DNA of 64,000 nucleotides from Corynebacterium kutscheri (lineage in GTDB: Bacteria; Actinomycetota; Actinomycetes; Mycobacteriales; Mycobacteriaceae): assembly GCF_000980835.1 (NCBI RefSeq), contig NZ_CP011312.1:310001-374000 (forward strand), given 5' to 3'. A model generated the notes under the pieces. It made no database searches and was not told the DNA's origin. It worked only from the letters and a program-made list of their open reading frames with translations. Numbering within the stretch: position 1 is the stretch's first letter; each line of letters opens with the position of its first letter. A program made the translations under genes and the position numbers. Shown here one piece after another: positions 9,241-17,882 of this stretch.

Positions 9241-10020
9241 CTAGTGGCGTTTTTGGAGTCGATAAATATAATCCAGCACACGCTTGCGTGGGAGTATTGA
9301 TATGAGAGGCAGTAGTGGTTTTTGCCAAGTGCGTACCGCAGCAAAGATATTGATTTTCCCGTTAAGCATCTCGTTATAGGCTTCTTGGGCAGCTTTATCT
9401 GGTGATACCGCATTTTTAAAAAGGTCAGTATCGTCAAGTCCACTTGTTTGAGCAAAACCAGTTTCCATTGCACCAGGCATAAAACAGGAAACGCTTACTC
9501 CAGTTCCCGCTAATTCTTTGGCTAGAGCGTTTGACCAGCTGGTTACATATGCTTTGGTAGCAAAGTAAACTGCTTGTAGAGGCCCTGGGGCAAGAGCTGC
9601 TATGGAAGAAACATTGAGTACCTTGCCGCTACCTCGTTGAATCATTTCCGGTAGGAAGAGTTTTAATAGTCGGGTTGGTGTTTCGATATTGACCGCAATC
9701 ATCGACATATCGGCTTCCAGGCTACGCTCGCGAGCAAAATCACCCTGTCCGCCGAAGCCAGCATTATTAATGAGGTAATCCGGTAGCAGATTTTCTTGGC
9801 TGCAGATATCAAAAATAGTGTAAGCGGCATCCTCTTGGGAAAGATCAACGGCAATGGTATGCACCTTGATGCGGTAGGCCTGGCGTAGTGTGGCAGCCTG
9901 GGCATCGAGTTTGTCTTGACTGCGACCAACCAAAATAAGATCGCCACCGGTGCGTGCATGCACGATGCTTAAGGCGTTGCCTAAACCACCATAGGAGCCA
10001 GTAATAAGTGCAAGAGCCAT
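9241..10020 (-). CDS. short-chain dehydrogenase/reductase family protein
   Basis: A 259-residue NAD(P)-dependent oxidoreductase of the classical SDR fold. The cofactor motif reads TGSYGGLG near the N-terminus (TGxxxGxG), with NNAG in the middle, a catalytic Ser in NVSSIA and the YxxxK pair in YFATKAY. The C-terminal 50 residues are basic and hydrophobic (WQKPLLPLISILPRKRVLDYIYRLQ), as in SDRs that contact membranes or lipid substrates; substrate unknown. AGGA lies about 10 bases before the ATG. It appears to be a single-gene unit with its own terminator. Confidence 0.85.
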   Translation of the reverse strand: MALALITGSYGGLGNALSIVHARTGGDLILVGRSQDKLDAQAATLRQAYRIKVHTIAVDLSQEDAAYTIFDICSQENLLPDYLINNAGFGGQGDFARERSLEADMSMIAVNIETPTRLLKLFLPEMIQRGSGKVLNVSSIAALAPGPLQAVYFATKAYVTSWSNALAKELAGTGVSVSCFMPGAMETGFAQTSGLDDTDLFKNAVSPDKAAQEAYNEMLNGKINIFAAVRTWQKPLLPLISILPRKRVLDYIYRLQKRH

Positions 10021-10138
10021 AAAATGCGATTCCTTTTTTGTGCGTATGTGAGCTGTTTTTAAATTTTAAGTATGTGATTGTGTTTTTAATGCGTTCTTAA
10101 TAAGTGCTGCATTGTAAGTATTCGGGGTGTAAAAAATT

Positions 10139-10166
10139 GCCCTAGGGGTTAGGGAACCCTTAGGGC
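10139..10166 (-). terminator. terminator of the symporter gene
   Basis: A 12-bp stem (GCCCTAGGGGTT with complement, one G-U pair) and a 4-base loop, followed on the minus strand by AATTTTTT, 45 bases beyond the stop of the symporter. Confidence 0.85.
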
Positions 10167-10210
10167 ATAACGCTATTTGCTAGTTAACCTTTTCGCTATT
10201 GAGCTATTGG

Positions 10211-11539
10211 TTAGGATACGGCTGCTTTAAGTTCTCGCTGCCATACTTCTTCGTTGAGGATTCCGGCACGTTTGGCAACAACGGCTGGGATAAGTGCTTG
10301 ACCAGTCACGTTTACTGCGGTGCGTCCCATGTCGATGATTGGTTCAATGGCTAGTAAGAGGCCAACGCCAGCTAGCGGTAGTCCTAGGGTAGATAGTGTG
10401 AGCGTAAGCATCACGGTAGCACCCGTTGTTCCTGCGGTAGCAGCAGAGCCAATGACCGAGACGAAGATGATAAGTAGGTAATCGGTAAAGCCAAGTGGAA
10501 TGCCATAGAATTGGGCAACAAAGATGGCGGCGACGGCTGGATAAACTGCTGCGCAACCGTCCATTTTGGTGGTAGCACCTAGGGGTACCGCAAAGGAAGC
10601 GTACTCGCGAGGAACGCCGAGATTTTCTTCTGCAACGCGTTGAGTTACCGGCATTACCCCCATGGAGCTACGGGTAACAAAACCAAGTGAAGTTACTGGC
10701 CACACGCGACGGAAGAATTCAGTAACTGGTATACCAACAAAACGTAGTACTACTGGGTAGATAACGCCGATAACTAGGGCAAGACCAACGTAGATAGCAA
10801 AGACGAATTTTCCTAGGCTTCCTAGTGCTTCCCAACCGTAGCTGGCTACTGCATTACCGATAAGCGCGGCGGTGCCAATGGGGGCAAGTCGAATGATCCA
10901 CCACAGCACTTCTTGGATGATTTTGAGGAAGGATTCAGTAAAAGCAAGAAAAGGTTCGGCAGCTTTACCGCTTCGCACTGCGGCAATCCCGATTGCTAGT
11001 GAGAGGACTAAAATTTGTAGCACATTAAAATTCAGTGCAATGGCTCCAGTAGAAGACTGGGCAGCGCTTAATCCTAGAATATTGGCTGGCACGATGGATT
11101 GAATAAACCCTAGCCAGCTTCCGGTACGGCTCGGATCAGCTGCGGTAGCTGGATCAATAGAGGTGTTTGATCCTGGTTGTAGGATTAATGCCACCCCGAT
11201 GCCTACAAGTACGGAAAAGAATGCAGTGATTGCAAACCATACCAGGGTTGACACAGCGAGCCGGGCGGCATTAGTAACCTTGCGTAGATTAGCTACCGAG
11301 GTAACAACGGCGGCAAAAACTAGTGGTGGAATAAGCAACTTTAATAGTTGTACGTAGGTACTTCCTATGGCGCTAAGAGAGGTGCTTAGCCAGTTGCCTT
11401 CGGCTGCGCCACGGGCTGCAAACCCTAGGACAAGACCGACGATTAAGCCGATAAAAACTTGCCAGCCGAAACTGGTCATCCAGTTGGGTAAACGTCGCCG
11501 TGGTGCCTGTGTTTCTTGCGGGTTTAAGGTGGTGGTCAT
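10211..11539 (-). CDS. dicarboxylate/amino acid:cation symporter (DAACS family)
   Basis: A 442-residue cytoplasmic-membrane transporter of the DAACS type, which takes up C4-dicarboxylates or acidic amino acids with Na+ or H+. Seen: multiple hydrophobic segments from residue 25 on, the serine-containing hairpin SSMGVMPVTQ, and the conserved substrate/cation block PLGATTKMDGCAAVYP (NMDGT-type motif with substitutions). Length is normal. AGGAGC precedes the ATG by 3 bases. It stands alone between a terminator and a gene-free upstream region. Dicarboxylate versus glutamate specificity cannot be told from the sequence. Confidence 0.87.
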   Translation of the reverse strand: MTTTLNPQETQAPRRRLPNWMTSFGWQVFIGLIVGLVLGFAARGAAEGNWLSTSLSAIGSTYVQLLKLLIPPLVFAAVVTSVANLRKVTNAARLAVSTLVWFAITAFFSVLVGIGVALILQPGSNTSIDPATAADPSRTGSWLGFIQSIVPANILGLSAAQSSTGAIALNFNVLQILVLSLAIGIAAVRSGKAAEPFLAFTESFLKIIQEVLWWIIRLAPIGTAALIGNAVASYGWEALGSLGKFVFAIYVGLALVIGVIYPVVLRFVGIPVTEFFRRVWPVTSLGFVTRSSMGVMPVTQRVAEENLGVPREYASFAVPLGATTKMDGCAAVYPAVAAIFVAQFYGIPLGFTDYLLIIFVSVIGSAATAGTTGATVMLTLTLSTLGLPLAGVGLLLAIEPIIDMGRTAVNVTGQALIPAVVAKRAGILNEEVWQRELKAAVS

Positions 11540-11902
11540 GGTGCTCCTAAACTGTTTGGTTCATTAATAGCGAACAGAGTTGTCTAATAAATTCTTTTCA
11601 GAGAAACTTAGCAACTTTTTCTACGATTAGCAATGCGTTTAATTATTTTTGGGGGCATCTTCCAGGCATTTTACGCAGGGTTCTATTTGAAAAAATGTCT
11701 ATGCGGTGCCCACTGTTGTAGTACAACGCTCAAGAAGTGGTTAATAATTCCCATGCAAATGCCCCCTGTTTTGGTAAAAATAAAAAACAGGGGGCGAGAA
11801 TGTGTAAGTTTTACTTTCATGACAAGTAAAACGTGAGGTTATCTATAGACTGCTTTGTCTGTTTATTTGCGGCGATCCTTGCGTGTGAAATTTCCCTAAG
11901 GG
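11540..11902. other. gene-free stretch with one terminator
   Basis: Holds the promoter side of the symporter gene and, at 11761-11795, a strong hairpin. A 67-codon open frame on the plus strand has no ribosome site or protein-like composition and is not called. Confidence 0.4.
11761..11795 (-). terminator. terminator of the cupin-methyltransferase unit
   Basis: GCCCCCTGTTTT at 11761-11772 pairs perfectly with AAAACAGGGGGC at 11784-11795. It lies about 110 bases beyond the methyltransferase stop; there is no run of U after the stem on the minus strand. Confidence 0.55.
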
Positions 11903-12703
11903 TTAGTCGGCTGGCTTGGTAGCTACTAAAGCAACTGCAATAAGCTCATCCTTATGCTCTTGGAAATTAGCGCGCATTTCTAGTACTCGCTTCCGGGCGA
12001 CTGGGCGTCGGATGAGGTTAATAAGGATTTTGATGGTGCCAAATAAGCCTTCGTCGGCAAGCACTCGGGAAGGTTCGAGTAGGTGCATGGGGGCAGTAGA
12101 TGTCCAGGTCACTTGGAAGCCGGCGTTGCTAAGCAGACGAGCCCAGGCATCGAGTTTTTCCGGACGAGCACCGACTTTAATGCGTTTAGAAATATCAATT
12201 CCTACTTCGCTACGAGAACTTTTTGCATCGGGATCTTTTGCTTGTTGAGATAAGGCAAGTTCGTGGATCCCATAGCGACCACCAGGACGAAGTATGCGAA
12301 ACGCTTCGGCCACAACAGCTTGGCGTTGCTGGGGGCTTAGCATCGTAAGCATGGCTTCCCCGATTACTAGGGAGACACTGTTATCGTCTAGGCCAGTTGT
12401 GGCAGCATCGGCGGTAATAACGCTTGCTTGTGGGAACTGATCAAGTACTTTTTCTAAAGCGGCACGTCCTTGTGGATTGGGATCAACGCCGGTATAGCGG
12501 GCGGGTTGTGCTGCCAAAAGTAAGGTGGCAGTTTTGCCAACACCAGGGCCAAATTCGACGATCTCATCTGTATTTGTTGGATGGGCTGCGGCAAGCATGC
12601 GCTTGCTTAGTCCTAATCCGCCGGGGCGTAGCACTGTTTTTCCTAGCGATGCCAATAACCAATGGCCCTGGAGGTGAGAATCATGTGAGTTCTTGTCGGT
12701 CAT
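11903..12703 (-). CDS. class I SAM-dependent methyltransferase
   Basis: 266 residues. The SAM-binding motif I is VEFGPGVGKTATLL (about residues 48-61), with the acidic motif-II residue in YTGVDPNP and the post-II segment ITADAATTGL. The C-terminal third carries a helical, substrate-side region of unknown target; a small molecule or lipid quinone-like substrate would fit the family, but nothing proves it. AAGGAG precedes the ATG. It follows the cupin gene by 51 bases on the same strand and is probably cotranscribed with it. Confidence 0.82.
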   Translation of the reverse strand: MTDKNSHDSHLQGHWLLASLGKTVLRPGGLGLSKRMLAAAHPTNTDEIVEFGPGVGKTATLLLAAQPARYTGVDPNPQGRAALEKVLDQFPQASVITADAATTGLDDNSVSLVIGEAMLTMLSPQQRQAVVAEAFRILRPGGRYGIHELALSQQAKDPDAKSSRSEVGIDISKRIKVGARPEKLDAWARLLSNAGFQVTWTSTAPMHLLEPSRVLADEGLFGTIKILINLIRRPVARKRVLEMRANFQEHKDELIAVALVATKPAD

Positions 12704-12754
12704 GGAGACTCCTTGAAAAGTGCAGATCGGGTTAAGGCTGGCGTTGTCATTGCG

Positions 12755-13132
12755 CTAGTTGGTGCTGTCGGAATCGGCGTTGTTAGCCTCAAGGCAGTGC
12801 TTGTCGGTGTGTACCATAACCAGGCTCATGCGGCATTCGGTGACGGCGGTGAGCGCGTGAGGTTCGCCGGGAGCGAGATAGATAACATCCCCGGGAAGGA
12901 ATGTGTGTGTTTGACCGTTGACGTTAAAGTTCATTTCGCCTTCGATGAGTTGGACAACAACGGCTTTGGGGGAAGTATGTTCGGTAAGTAGCTCGCCGGC
13001 GTCAAAAGTAAATTCGATAACACGCAGGATGTCGTTGTTAAGGATAACTCGTGAGGTAGTGCTGTGTGCGATGACGGGTAATTCTTGGCTGAGTCCTAGG
13101 TGCACGCTTGAGATGGTGGATGTTTGTGTCAT
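12755..13132 (-). CDS. cupin-domain protein
   Basis: A 125-residue single-domain cupin. The beta-barrel motifs are visible: LLTEHTSPKAVVVQLIEGEMNF (split here over motif 1, with H and E ligands) and PGDVIYLAPGEPHALTAV (motif 2, with the final His). The metal site suggests a sensor or small oxygenase/isomerase; no substrate can be named. ATG at 13132 is chosen over one 10 codons upstream because GGAAGG lies 8 to 9 bases before it. First gene of a two-gene unit with the methyltransferase. A DtxR-like sequence lies just upstream (13164-13182). Confidence 0.75.
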   Translation of the reverse strand: MTQTSTISSVHLGLSQELPVIAHSTTSRVILNNDILRVIEFTFDAGELLTEHTSPKAVVVQLIEGEMNFNVNGQTHTFLPGDVIYLAPGEPHALTAVTECRMSLVMVHTDKHCLEANNADSDSTN

Positions 13133-13442
13133 GGAGTGAACCTTCCGTGTGGTACAAAACACTTAAGGTAAGGATAAACATATTTTTATTAATTGGTAGT
13201 AACCTGTGCCATAATGTGAGAATCTAATCAAAACCCTTGATTATCTGCGGGAAGTGTGATCCAACAGGTTTTCGCTGGTTGCTTTTCGACGCCTGGCTAG
13301 TTTGACTTAGTCCTGTTTGTAATGGGGACATAGTGCTAAGATTCATGCGATAGTCAAGGCAGTGATACGGTAATCTGGTACCGTTCAGTGGACTGTGTAT
13401 ATTTTGACCAGTTCATCCCCTCGTTTTTAAGGAGTGTGGCTT
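13133..13442. promoter_or_regulatory. divergent regulatory region of cupin and small-peptide genes
   Basis: No gene seen. At 13164-13182 is a 19-base stretch resembling the DtxR box (about 13 of 19 by eye, core AGGTAAGGATAA). On the plus strand TATATT at 13398-13403 is a candidate -10 element for the peptide gene, with no clear -35. A 6-bp hairpin ACGGTA-N6-TACCGT lies near 13367-13385. Confidence 0.3.
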
Positions 13443-13574
13443 ATGCCGATCCCTATTCCTGTACCTATTTTCGTGGAGGGTTTCACCTCTACAGCTTCAG
13501 AGTTTTTCAACTTCTATGCTCACTGGGCACCGATTTTTGCTGGCCTGGGTGTTCTTTTGAACTTGAGTTCTTAA
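13443..13574 (+). CDS. 43-residue amphipathic peptide, unknown function
   Basis: A short gene with a strong AAGGAG ribosome site about 10 bases before the ATG and a textbook terminator 40 bases after the stop, so it is transcribed and translated by itself. The peptide begins MPIPIPVPIF, an alternating Pro/aliphatic start, then an aromatic, hydrophobic helix-like part (SEFFNFYAHWAPIFAGLGVLLNLSS). It has no cysteine, no signal peptide and only three to four charged residues. Size, lack of signal peptide and amphipathic character recall the tiny corynebacterial cell-wall channel peptides (PorA/PorH), but no sequence identity to them is recognised. A membrane-active or toxin-like peptide is the alternative. 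Confidence 0.75.
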   Translation: MPIPIPVPIFVEGFTSTASEFFNFYAHWAPIFAGLGVLLNLSS

Positions 13575-13610
13575 GAAAAACTCTAGGTTTTTAACCTAAT
13601 GAATTGAGCG

Positions 13611-13647
13611 AAAAGCCCGCCGTCGTTTTTATGACGGCGGGCTTTTT
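13611..13647 (+). terminator. terminator of the small-peptide gene
   Basis: AAAAGCCCGCCGTC, 8-base loop, perfect complement and TTTTT: a strong rho-independent terminator directly serving the 43-residue peptide gene. Confidence 0.93.
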
Positions 13648-13672
13648 CTGTTTCTATTGTATTGGGTGGATT

Positions 13673-13783
13673 CTAGGGGTCGTTGCAACGGTTTTGGGTT
13701 AGTAGTCTAGCCAGGCGTTCGGCTGGGGTGTAGAAATTGAGAGTTTTACGCGGCCGGTTGCACCATGTACTAAGGCAGGTACT
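13673..13783 (-). pseudogene. IS30-family transposase C-terminal remnant
   Basis: The minus strand, from a stop at 13784-13786 to a stop at 13673-13675, encodes 36 residues including WCNRPRKTLNFYTPAERLARL. This is the typical end of IS30-type transposases (N-x-RPRK-x-L-x-x-x-TPAE). Nothing upstream (13784-13990) reads as transposase in any minus frame, and no terminal inverted repeats were found, so only the 3' scar of an insertion element remains between the peptide gene and the str operon. Confidence 0.7.
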
Positions 13784-14191
13784 TCAAGGGTATGCATAGA
13801 GCCGTATTCCGGGAAGGCTTTATTTCCATGTCGGGGGTGAAGCTAGTATTTGTTTTATTGGTGTTCTGTGTTTATCGGTACTTTGTTTAGGTTTTTGTGC
13901 ATGTAGTTAATTAGTTTTTACCCAGCGTAATCTTGCTTTATTCTGCCTGCTGGTTTAAACTGCTTATCTAGTCCCACATTTTTTGGTGGGAGCCCGTATT
14001 TGAGCTGCACATTCTTTGGTTAGAATGGGTTGGCTAAATGCGTGAAACACGGAAGCGGCCCCGGAAAGAGCCCCTATTTTTGTTTGTCTAGGGTCTTTTG
14101 GGGTGCTGGGTGTTTTACTAGGCGATAATGAAGCGATAACTTCTTCGAAGTTTTCGGCTTTGAAGAAAAGTACCGATTGAGAAAGACGGCT
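13784..14191. promoter_or_regulatory. gene-free region with str operon promoter
   Basis: No gene seen. A hairpin TCCCAC-N8-GTGGGA lies at 13972-13991. GATAAT at 14124-14129 is the best -10 candidate for rpsL, with a weak -35. AACTTC-TTC-GAAGTT, an inverted repeat, lies at 14138-14152 in the leader. The str operon starts beyond. Confidence 0.4.
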
Positions 14192-14563
14192 ATGCCAACT
14201 ATTCAGCAGCTGGTCCGTAAGGGCCGCCACGATAAGACTGCAAAGGTGAAGACCGCAGCCCTAAAGGGCTCCCCGCAGCGTCGTGGCGTGTGCACCCGTG
14301 TGTACACCACCACTCCTAAGAAGCCTAACTCCGCTCTGCGTAAGGTTGCCCGTGTGCGCCTGACCTCCGGTATCGAGGTTTCTGCTTACATTCCAGGTGA
14401 GGGCCACAACCTCCAGGAGCACTCCATGGTGCTTGTTCGTGGTGGTCGTGTGAAGGACTTGCCAGGTGTTCGTTACAAGATTATCCGTGGCGCACTTGAT
14501 ACTCAGGGCGTTAAGGATCGTAAGCAGGCTCGTTCCCGCTACGGCGCAAAGAAGGAGAAGTAA
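14192..14563 (+). CDS. rpsL: 30S ribosomal protein S12
   Basis: A 123-residue decoding-centre protein. The start at ATG 14192 ([11 protein letters not shown]) is preferred over a TTG five codons earlier; it has GAGAAAG upstream. The conserved [13 protein letters not shown] and [17 protein letters not shown] segments are intact, with Lys at the two classic streptomycin positions, so this is a drug-sensitive type sequence. First gene of the str operon; rpsG follows 3 bases after the stop. Confidence 0.98.
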   Translation: MPTIQQLVRKGRHDKTAKVKTAALKGSPQRRGVCTRVYTTTPKKPNSALRKVARVRLTSGIEVSAYIPGEGHNLQEHSMVLVRGGRVKDLPGVRYKIIRGALDTQGVKDRKQARSRYGAKKEK

Positions 14564-14566
14564 TCA

Positions 14567-15034
14567 ATGCGTAAGAATGCAGCTCCAAAGCGTCCTATCG
14601 TTAAAGATCCTGTTTACGGCTCCCAGGTTGTTACCCAGCTAGTGAACAAGGTTCTCAAGGACGGTAAAAAGTCCACCGCTGAGCGCATCGTTTACGGTGC
14701 TCTTGAAATCTGCAAGGAAAAGACTGGCACCGATCCAGTTCTTACCTTGGAGAAGGCTCTGGGCAACATCAAGCCTGATCTTGAGGTTCGCTCCCGTCGC
14801 GTGGGTGGCGCTACCTACCAGGTGCCAGTAGAGGTTCGCGCTGAGCGCGCCAACACTTTGGCTCTGCGTTGGTTGGTTACTTTCACCCGTCAGCGTCGTG
14901 AGAACACCATGATCGAGCGTCTTGCTAATGAGATCCTTGATGCAGCAAATGGCCTCGGTGCATCTGTGAAGCGTCGTGAAGATACTCACAAGATGGCAGA
15001 AGCCAACCGTGCGTTCGCACACTACCGCTGGTAA
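14567..15034 (+). CDS. rpsG: 30S ribosomal protein S7
   Basis: 155 residues; primary 16S rRNA-binding protein of the small-subunit head. The beginning [19 protein letters not shown] and the end [20 protein letters not shown] are standard for actinobacteria. It lies 3 bases after rpsL with AAGGAG inside the rpsL end. A leader of about 375 bases separates it from fusA. Confidence 0.98.
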   Translation: MRKNAAPKRPIVKDPVYGSQVVTQLVNKVLKDGKKSTAERIVYGALEICKEKTGTDPVLTLEKALGNIKPDLEVRSRRVGGATYQVPVEVRAERANTLALRWLVTFTRQRRENTMIERLANEILDAANGLGASVKRREDTHKMAEANRAFAHYRW

Positions 15035-15409
15035 AAGCAACCTGAGAAAGCATAAAAACCTATCGGTACACCAACACAGTGCTAGATACTTAACCGGCTC
15101 GCCGTGTTAGAGCAGTGCTTTTGATGTGCTGATGGGTCGCTTTCTTACCCACTACACGCTTCTCTGAGCGCACTGAGCGCAACCTTTTGGTCACGCCCAC
15201 AGGGAGGCCTGAACGGGGAGCTCAATACAGTAGCTGCGAATAAAAATTTTCTATACAACATCGCGGATAAGCATTCAGTTTAGGCTGATTTGTTTCTATG
15301 ACCGCGCTGCACGATATGAATTTATTTATCGCAGCATAAACAGAGAACTATTCATCTGCGTGCCGGATTTTTAAATAGATTCGGCCAGATACATGAGTTA
15401 GGGAAAAAC
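15035..15409. promoter_or_regulatory. rpsG-fusA intergenic leader
   Basis: 375 bases without a gene. It is less AT-rich in its first half and AT-rich near fusA. No strong terminator is seen, so it probably holds a separate fusA promoter and a long untranslated leader. The ribosome site TTAGGGA lies before the GTG of fusA. Confidence 0.4.
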
Positions 15410-17539
15410 GTGGCACCACAAGAAGTGCTTAAGGACCTTAATAAGGTTCGCAATATCGGCATCATGGCTCACATCGATGCCGGTAAGACCACGACCACTG
15501 AGCGTATTCTCTTCTATACCGGTATTAACCGTAAAGTTGGCGAGACTCACGACGGTGCGTCTACTACTGACTGGATGGAGCAGGAAAAAGAGCGCGGTAT
15601 TACCATTACCTCCGCTGCTGTGACCTGTTTCTGGAAGAACAACCAGATCAACATTATCGACACCCCAGGTCACGTTGACTTCACCGTTGAGGTTGAGCGT
15701 TCCTTGCGTGTTCTCGACGGCGCAGTTGCCGTTTTCGACGGTAAAGAAGGCGTTGAGCCTCAGTCCGAGCAGGTATGGCGTCAGGCTGCAAAGTATGACG
15801 TTCCACGTATTTGCTTCGTGAACAAGATGGACAAGCTGGGCGCTGATTTCTACTTCACTGTTCAGACCATTATCGACCGCTTGGGTGCAAAGCCATTGGT
15901 TTTGCAGCTACCAATCGGTGCTGAGGATGACTTCGATGGCGTTGTTGACTTGATCAACATGAACGCTATTACCTGGCGTGGCAAGGTCGAAACTGGTGCG
16001 GAACCAGTTATCGAAGAGATCCCTGCTGACTTGCAGGAAAAGGCCGAAGAGTACCGCGAGAAGCTCCTTGAGGTTGTTGCTGAGTCTGACGAAGCTCTCA
16101 TGGAGAAGTACTTCGGTGGCGAAGAACTCACCATTGAAGAAATCAAGGCTGCTATCCGTAAGCTCACCGTTGCTTCCGAGATTTACCCAGTGTTGTGTGG
16201 TACCGCTTACCGCAACAAGGGCGTTCAGCCATTGCTCGACGCAGTTGTTGACTTCCTGCCTAACCCATTGGATGTCGGCGAGGTTCATGGCCACGCAGTC
16301 AACAATGAGGATGAAGAACTCACCCGTATGCCTTCGGTTGATTCTCCTTTCTCTGCTTTGGCATTCAAGATTGCTGCACACCCATTCTTCGGCCAACTCA
16401 CCTTCGTACGTGTTTACTCTGGTCGCGTTGTTCCAGGTGACGAGGTTCAGAACTCCACCAAGGGCAAGAAAGAGCGCATCGGTAAGCTTTTCCAGATGCA
16501 CGCCAATAAGGAGAACCCAGTTTCTGAGGCTCTCGCCGGCAACATCTACGCTGTGATTGGTTTGAAGGACACCACCACTGGTGACACCTTGTGCGATCGC
16601 AACAACCAGATCATCCTTGAGTCCATGGACTTCCCAGATCCAGTTATCAAGGTCTCCATTGAGCCTAAGACCAAGGCTGACCAGGAGAAGCTAGGTACTG
16701 CTATCCAGAAGCTTGCTGCTGAGGATCCAACCTTTACCGTTGAGCTTGACGACGAAACCGGCCAGACCGTTATCGGTGGTATGGGCGAGCTCCACCTCGA
16801 CGTTCTTGTTGACCGCATGAAGCGTGAATTCAAGGTCGAGGCAAATATCGGTAACCCACAGGTTGCTTACCGTGAGACCATCCGCAAGGCTGTTTCTAGC
16901 GTGGAATACACCCACAAGAAGCAGACCGGTGGTTCCGGCCAGTTCGCTAAGGTTATCGTTTCCATCGAGCCTTATGCTCCAGAAGCAGACACCTTGGAAG
17001 AAGGCGAGTCCGCAACCTACAAGTTCATCAATGCGGTTACCGGTGGTCGTGTTCCTAAGGAATACATCCCATCTGTTGACGCAGGTATCCAGGACGCAAT
17101 GCAGTACGGTTACCTCGCTGGCTTCCCATTGGTAGGTATTCAGGCAACACTCGAAGACGGCGCATACCACGACGTTGACTCCTCTGAAATGGCCTTCAAG
17201 CTTGCTGGTTCTCAGGTTCTTAAAGAAGCTGTTGCTAAGGCAAAGCCAGTTCTTATGGAGCCAGTGATGGCTGTTGAGGTTGTTACCCCTGAAGAGTACA
17301 TGGGTACCGTCAACGGTGACATCAGCTCACGCCGTGGCCAGGTCTACGCTATGGAAGACCGCTCTGGTGCCAAGGTCGTTCGCGCTAAAGTGCCGCTGTC
17401 AGAAATGTTCGGTTACATCGGTGACCTACGTTCCTCGACCGCAGGACGTGCAAACTTCTCGATGGTGTTTGATTCCTACGCTGAGGTTCCAAGCAGCATT
17501 GCATCCGAGATTATTGCCGAGCGTAACGGTACCGCCTAA
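15410..17539 (+). CDS. fusA: translation elongation factor G
   Basis: A 709-residue GTPase that drives ribosomal translocation. G1 [13 protein letters not shown]3 DTPGHVDF and G4 [10 protein letters not shown] are visible; domains II-V follow in order, ending with the domain V segment [16 protein letters not shown]. The GTG start at 15410 has a weak AGGGA site. Length is typical. Followed by a perfect 13-bp hairpin and then by tuf. Confidence 0.98.
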   Translation: MAPQEVLKDLNKVRNIGIMAHIDAGKTTTTERILFYTGINRKVGETHDGASTTDWMEQEKERGITITSAAVTCFWKNNQINIIDTPGHVDFTVEVERSLRVLDGAVAVFDGKEGVEPQSEQVWRQAAKYDVPRICFVNKMDKLGADFYFTVQTIIDRLGAKPLVLQLPIGAEDDFDGVVDLINMNAITWRGKVETGAEPVIEEIPADLQEKAEEYREKLLEVVAESDEALMEKYFGGEELTIEEIKAAIRKLTVASEIYPVLCGTAYRNKGVQPLLDAVVDFLPNPLDVGEVHGHAVNNEDEELTRMPSVDSPFSALAFKIAAHPFFGQLTFVRVYSGRVVPGDEVQNSTKGKKERIGKLFQMHANKENPVSEALAGNIYAVIGLKDTTTGDTLCDRNNQIILESMDFPDPVIKVSIEPKTKADQEKLGTAIQKLAAEDPTFTVELDDETGQTVIGGMGELHLDVLVDRMKREFKVEANIGNPQVAYRETIRKAVSSVEYTHKKQTGGSGQFAKVIVSIEPYAPEADTLEEGESATYKFINAVTGGRVPKEYIPSVDAGIQDAMQYGYLAGFPLVGIQATLEDGAYHDVDSSEMAFKLAGSQVLKEAVAKAKPVLMEPVMAVEVVTPEEYMGTVNGDISSRRGQVYAMEDRSGAKVVRAKVPLSEMFGYIGDLRSSTAGRANFSMVFDSYAEVPSSIASEIIAERNGTA

Positions 17540-17563
17540 CATCGGTTAGTAACCTTCGTAAAG

Positions 17564-17600
17564 GTTTCTTTCCTTGCCTGTGCTAGACAAGGAAAGAAAC
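17564..17600 (+). terminator. 13-bp perfect hairpin after fusA
   Basis: GTTTCTTTCCTTG at 17564-17576 and its exact complement at 17588-17600, loop 11 bases, begin 24 bases after the fusA stop. No U-run follows, so it may be a processing site or partial terminator setting the fusA to tuf ratio. Confidence 0.5.
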
Positions 17601-17882
17601 ATAACGGGGTAGCGGCTTTCTGAAAACTTCATCCTTGACACTTCTGGATTACACAAGAAGACAAGAAGTGGGAGAATAGAAGTTTTGAGTTGGCCGTTAC
17701 CCTGTAGGATCCAAAAGTCTCCTTGAAACGGTTTGAAAAACAACCGGTTTGGCCTTAGGATTCTGTAACTGGCACATCTGTAAAAGCTGTGCCGCCTGAT
17801 CACCGAATTAGTGATCACCAGGCACAGTATGAAAACCCTGTGATTGCACCCGCGATCACCACGAAGTCCAGGAGGACACACA
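17601..17882 (+). promoter_or_regulatory. tuf upstream leader
   Basis: No gene seen. A second structure, GTGCC...GGCAC enclosing TGATCAC...GTGATCA (17789-17825), lies about 60 bases before the tuf GTG. AGGAGG serves as ribosome site. The region probably holds a separate strong tuf promoter. Confidence 0.4.

Noticed and set aside
11633-11836. 67-codon frame in the gap before the symporter
   Set aside because: Overlaps a terminator hairpin, no ribosome site, no domain.
13280-13291. TGCTTTTCGACG shared with the hairpin after the GltS-like gene (49173-49184)
   Set aside because: A single 12-base match between two gaps in 64 kb, with no matching second arm at 13280; treated as coincidence.
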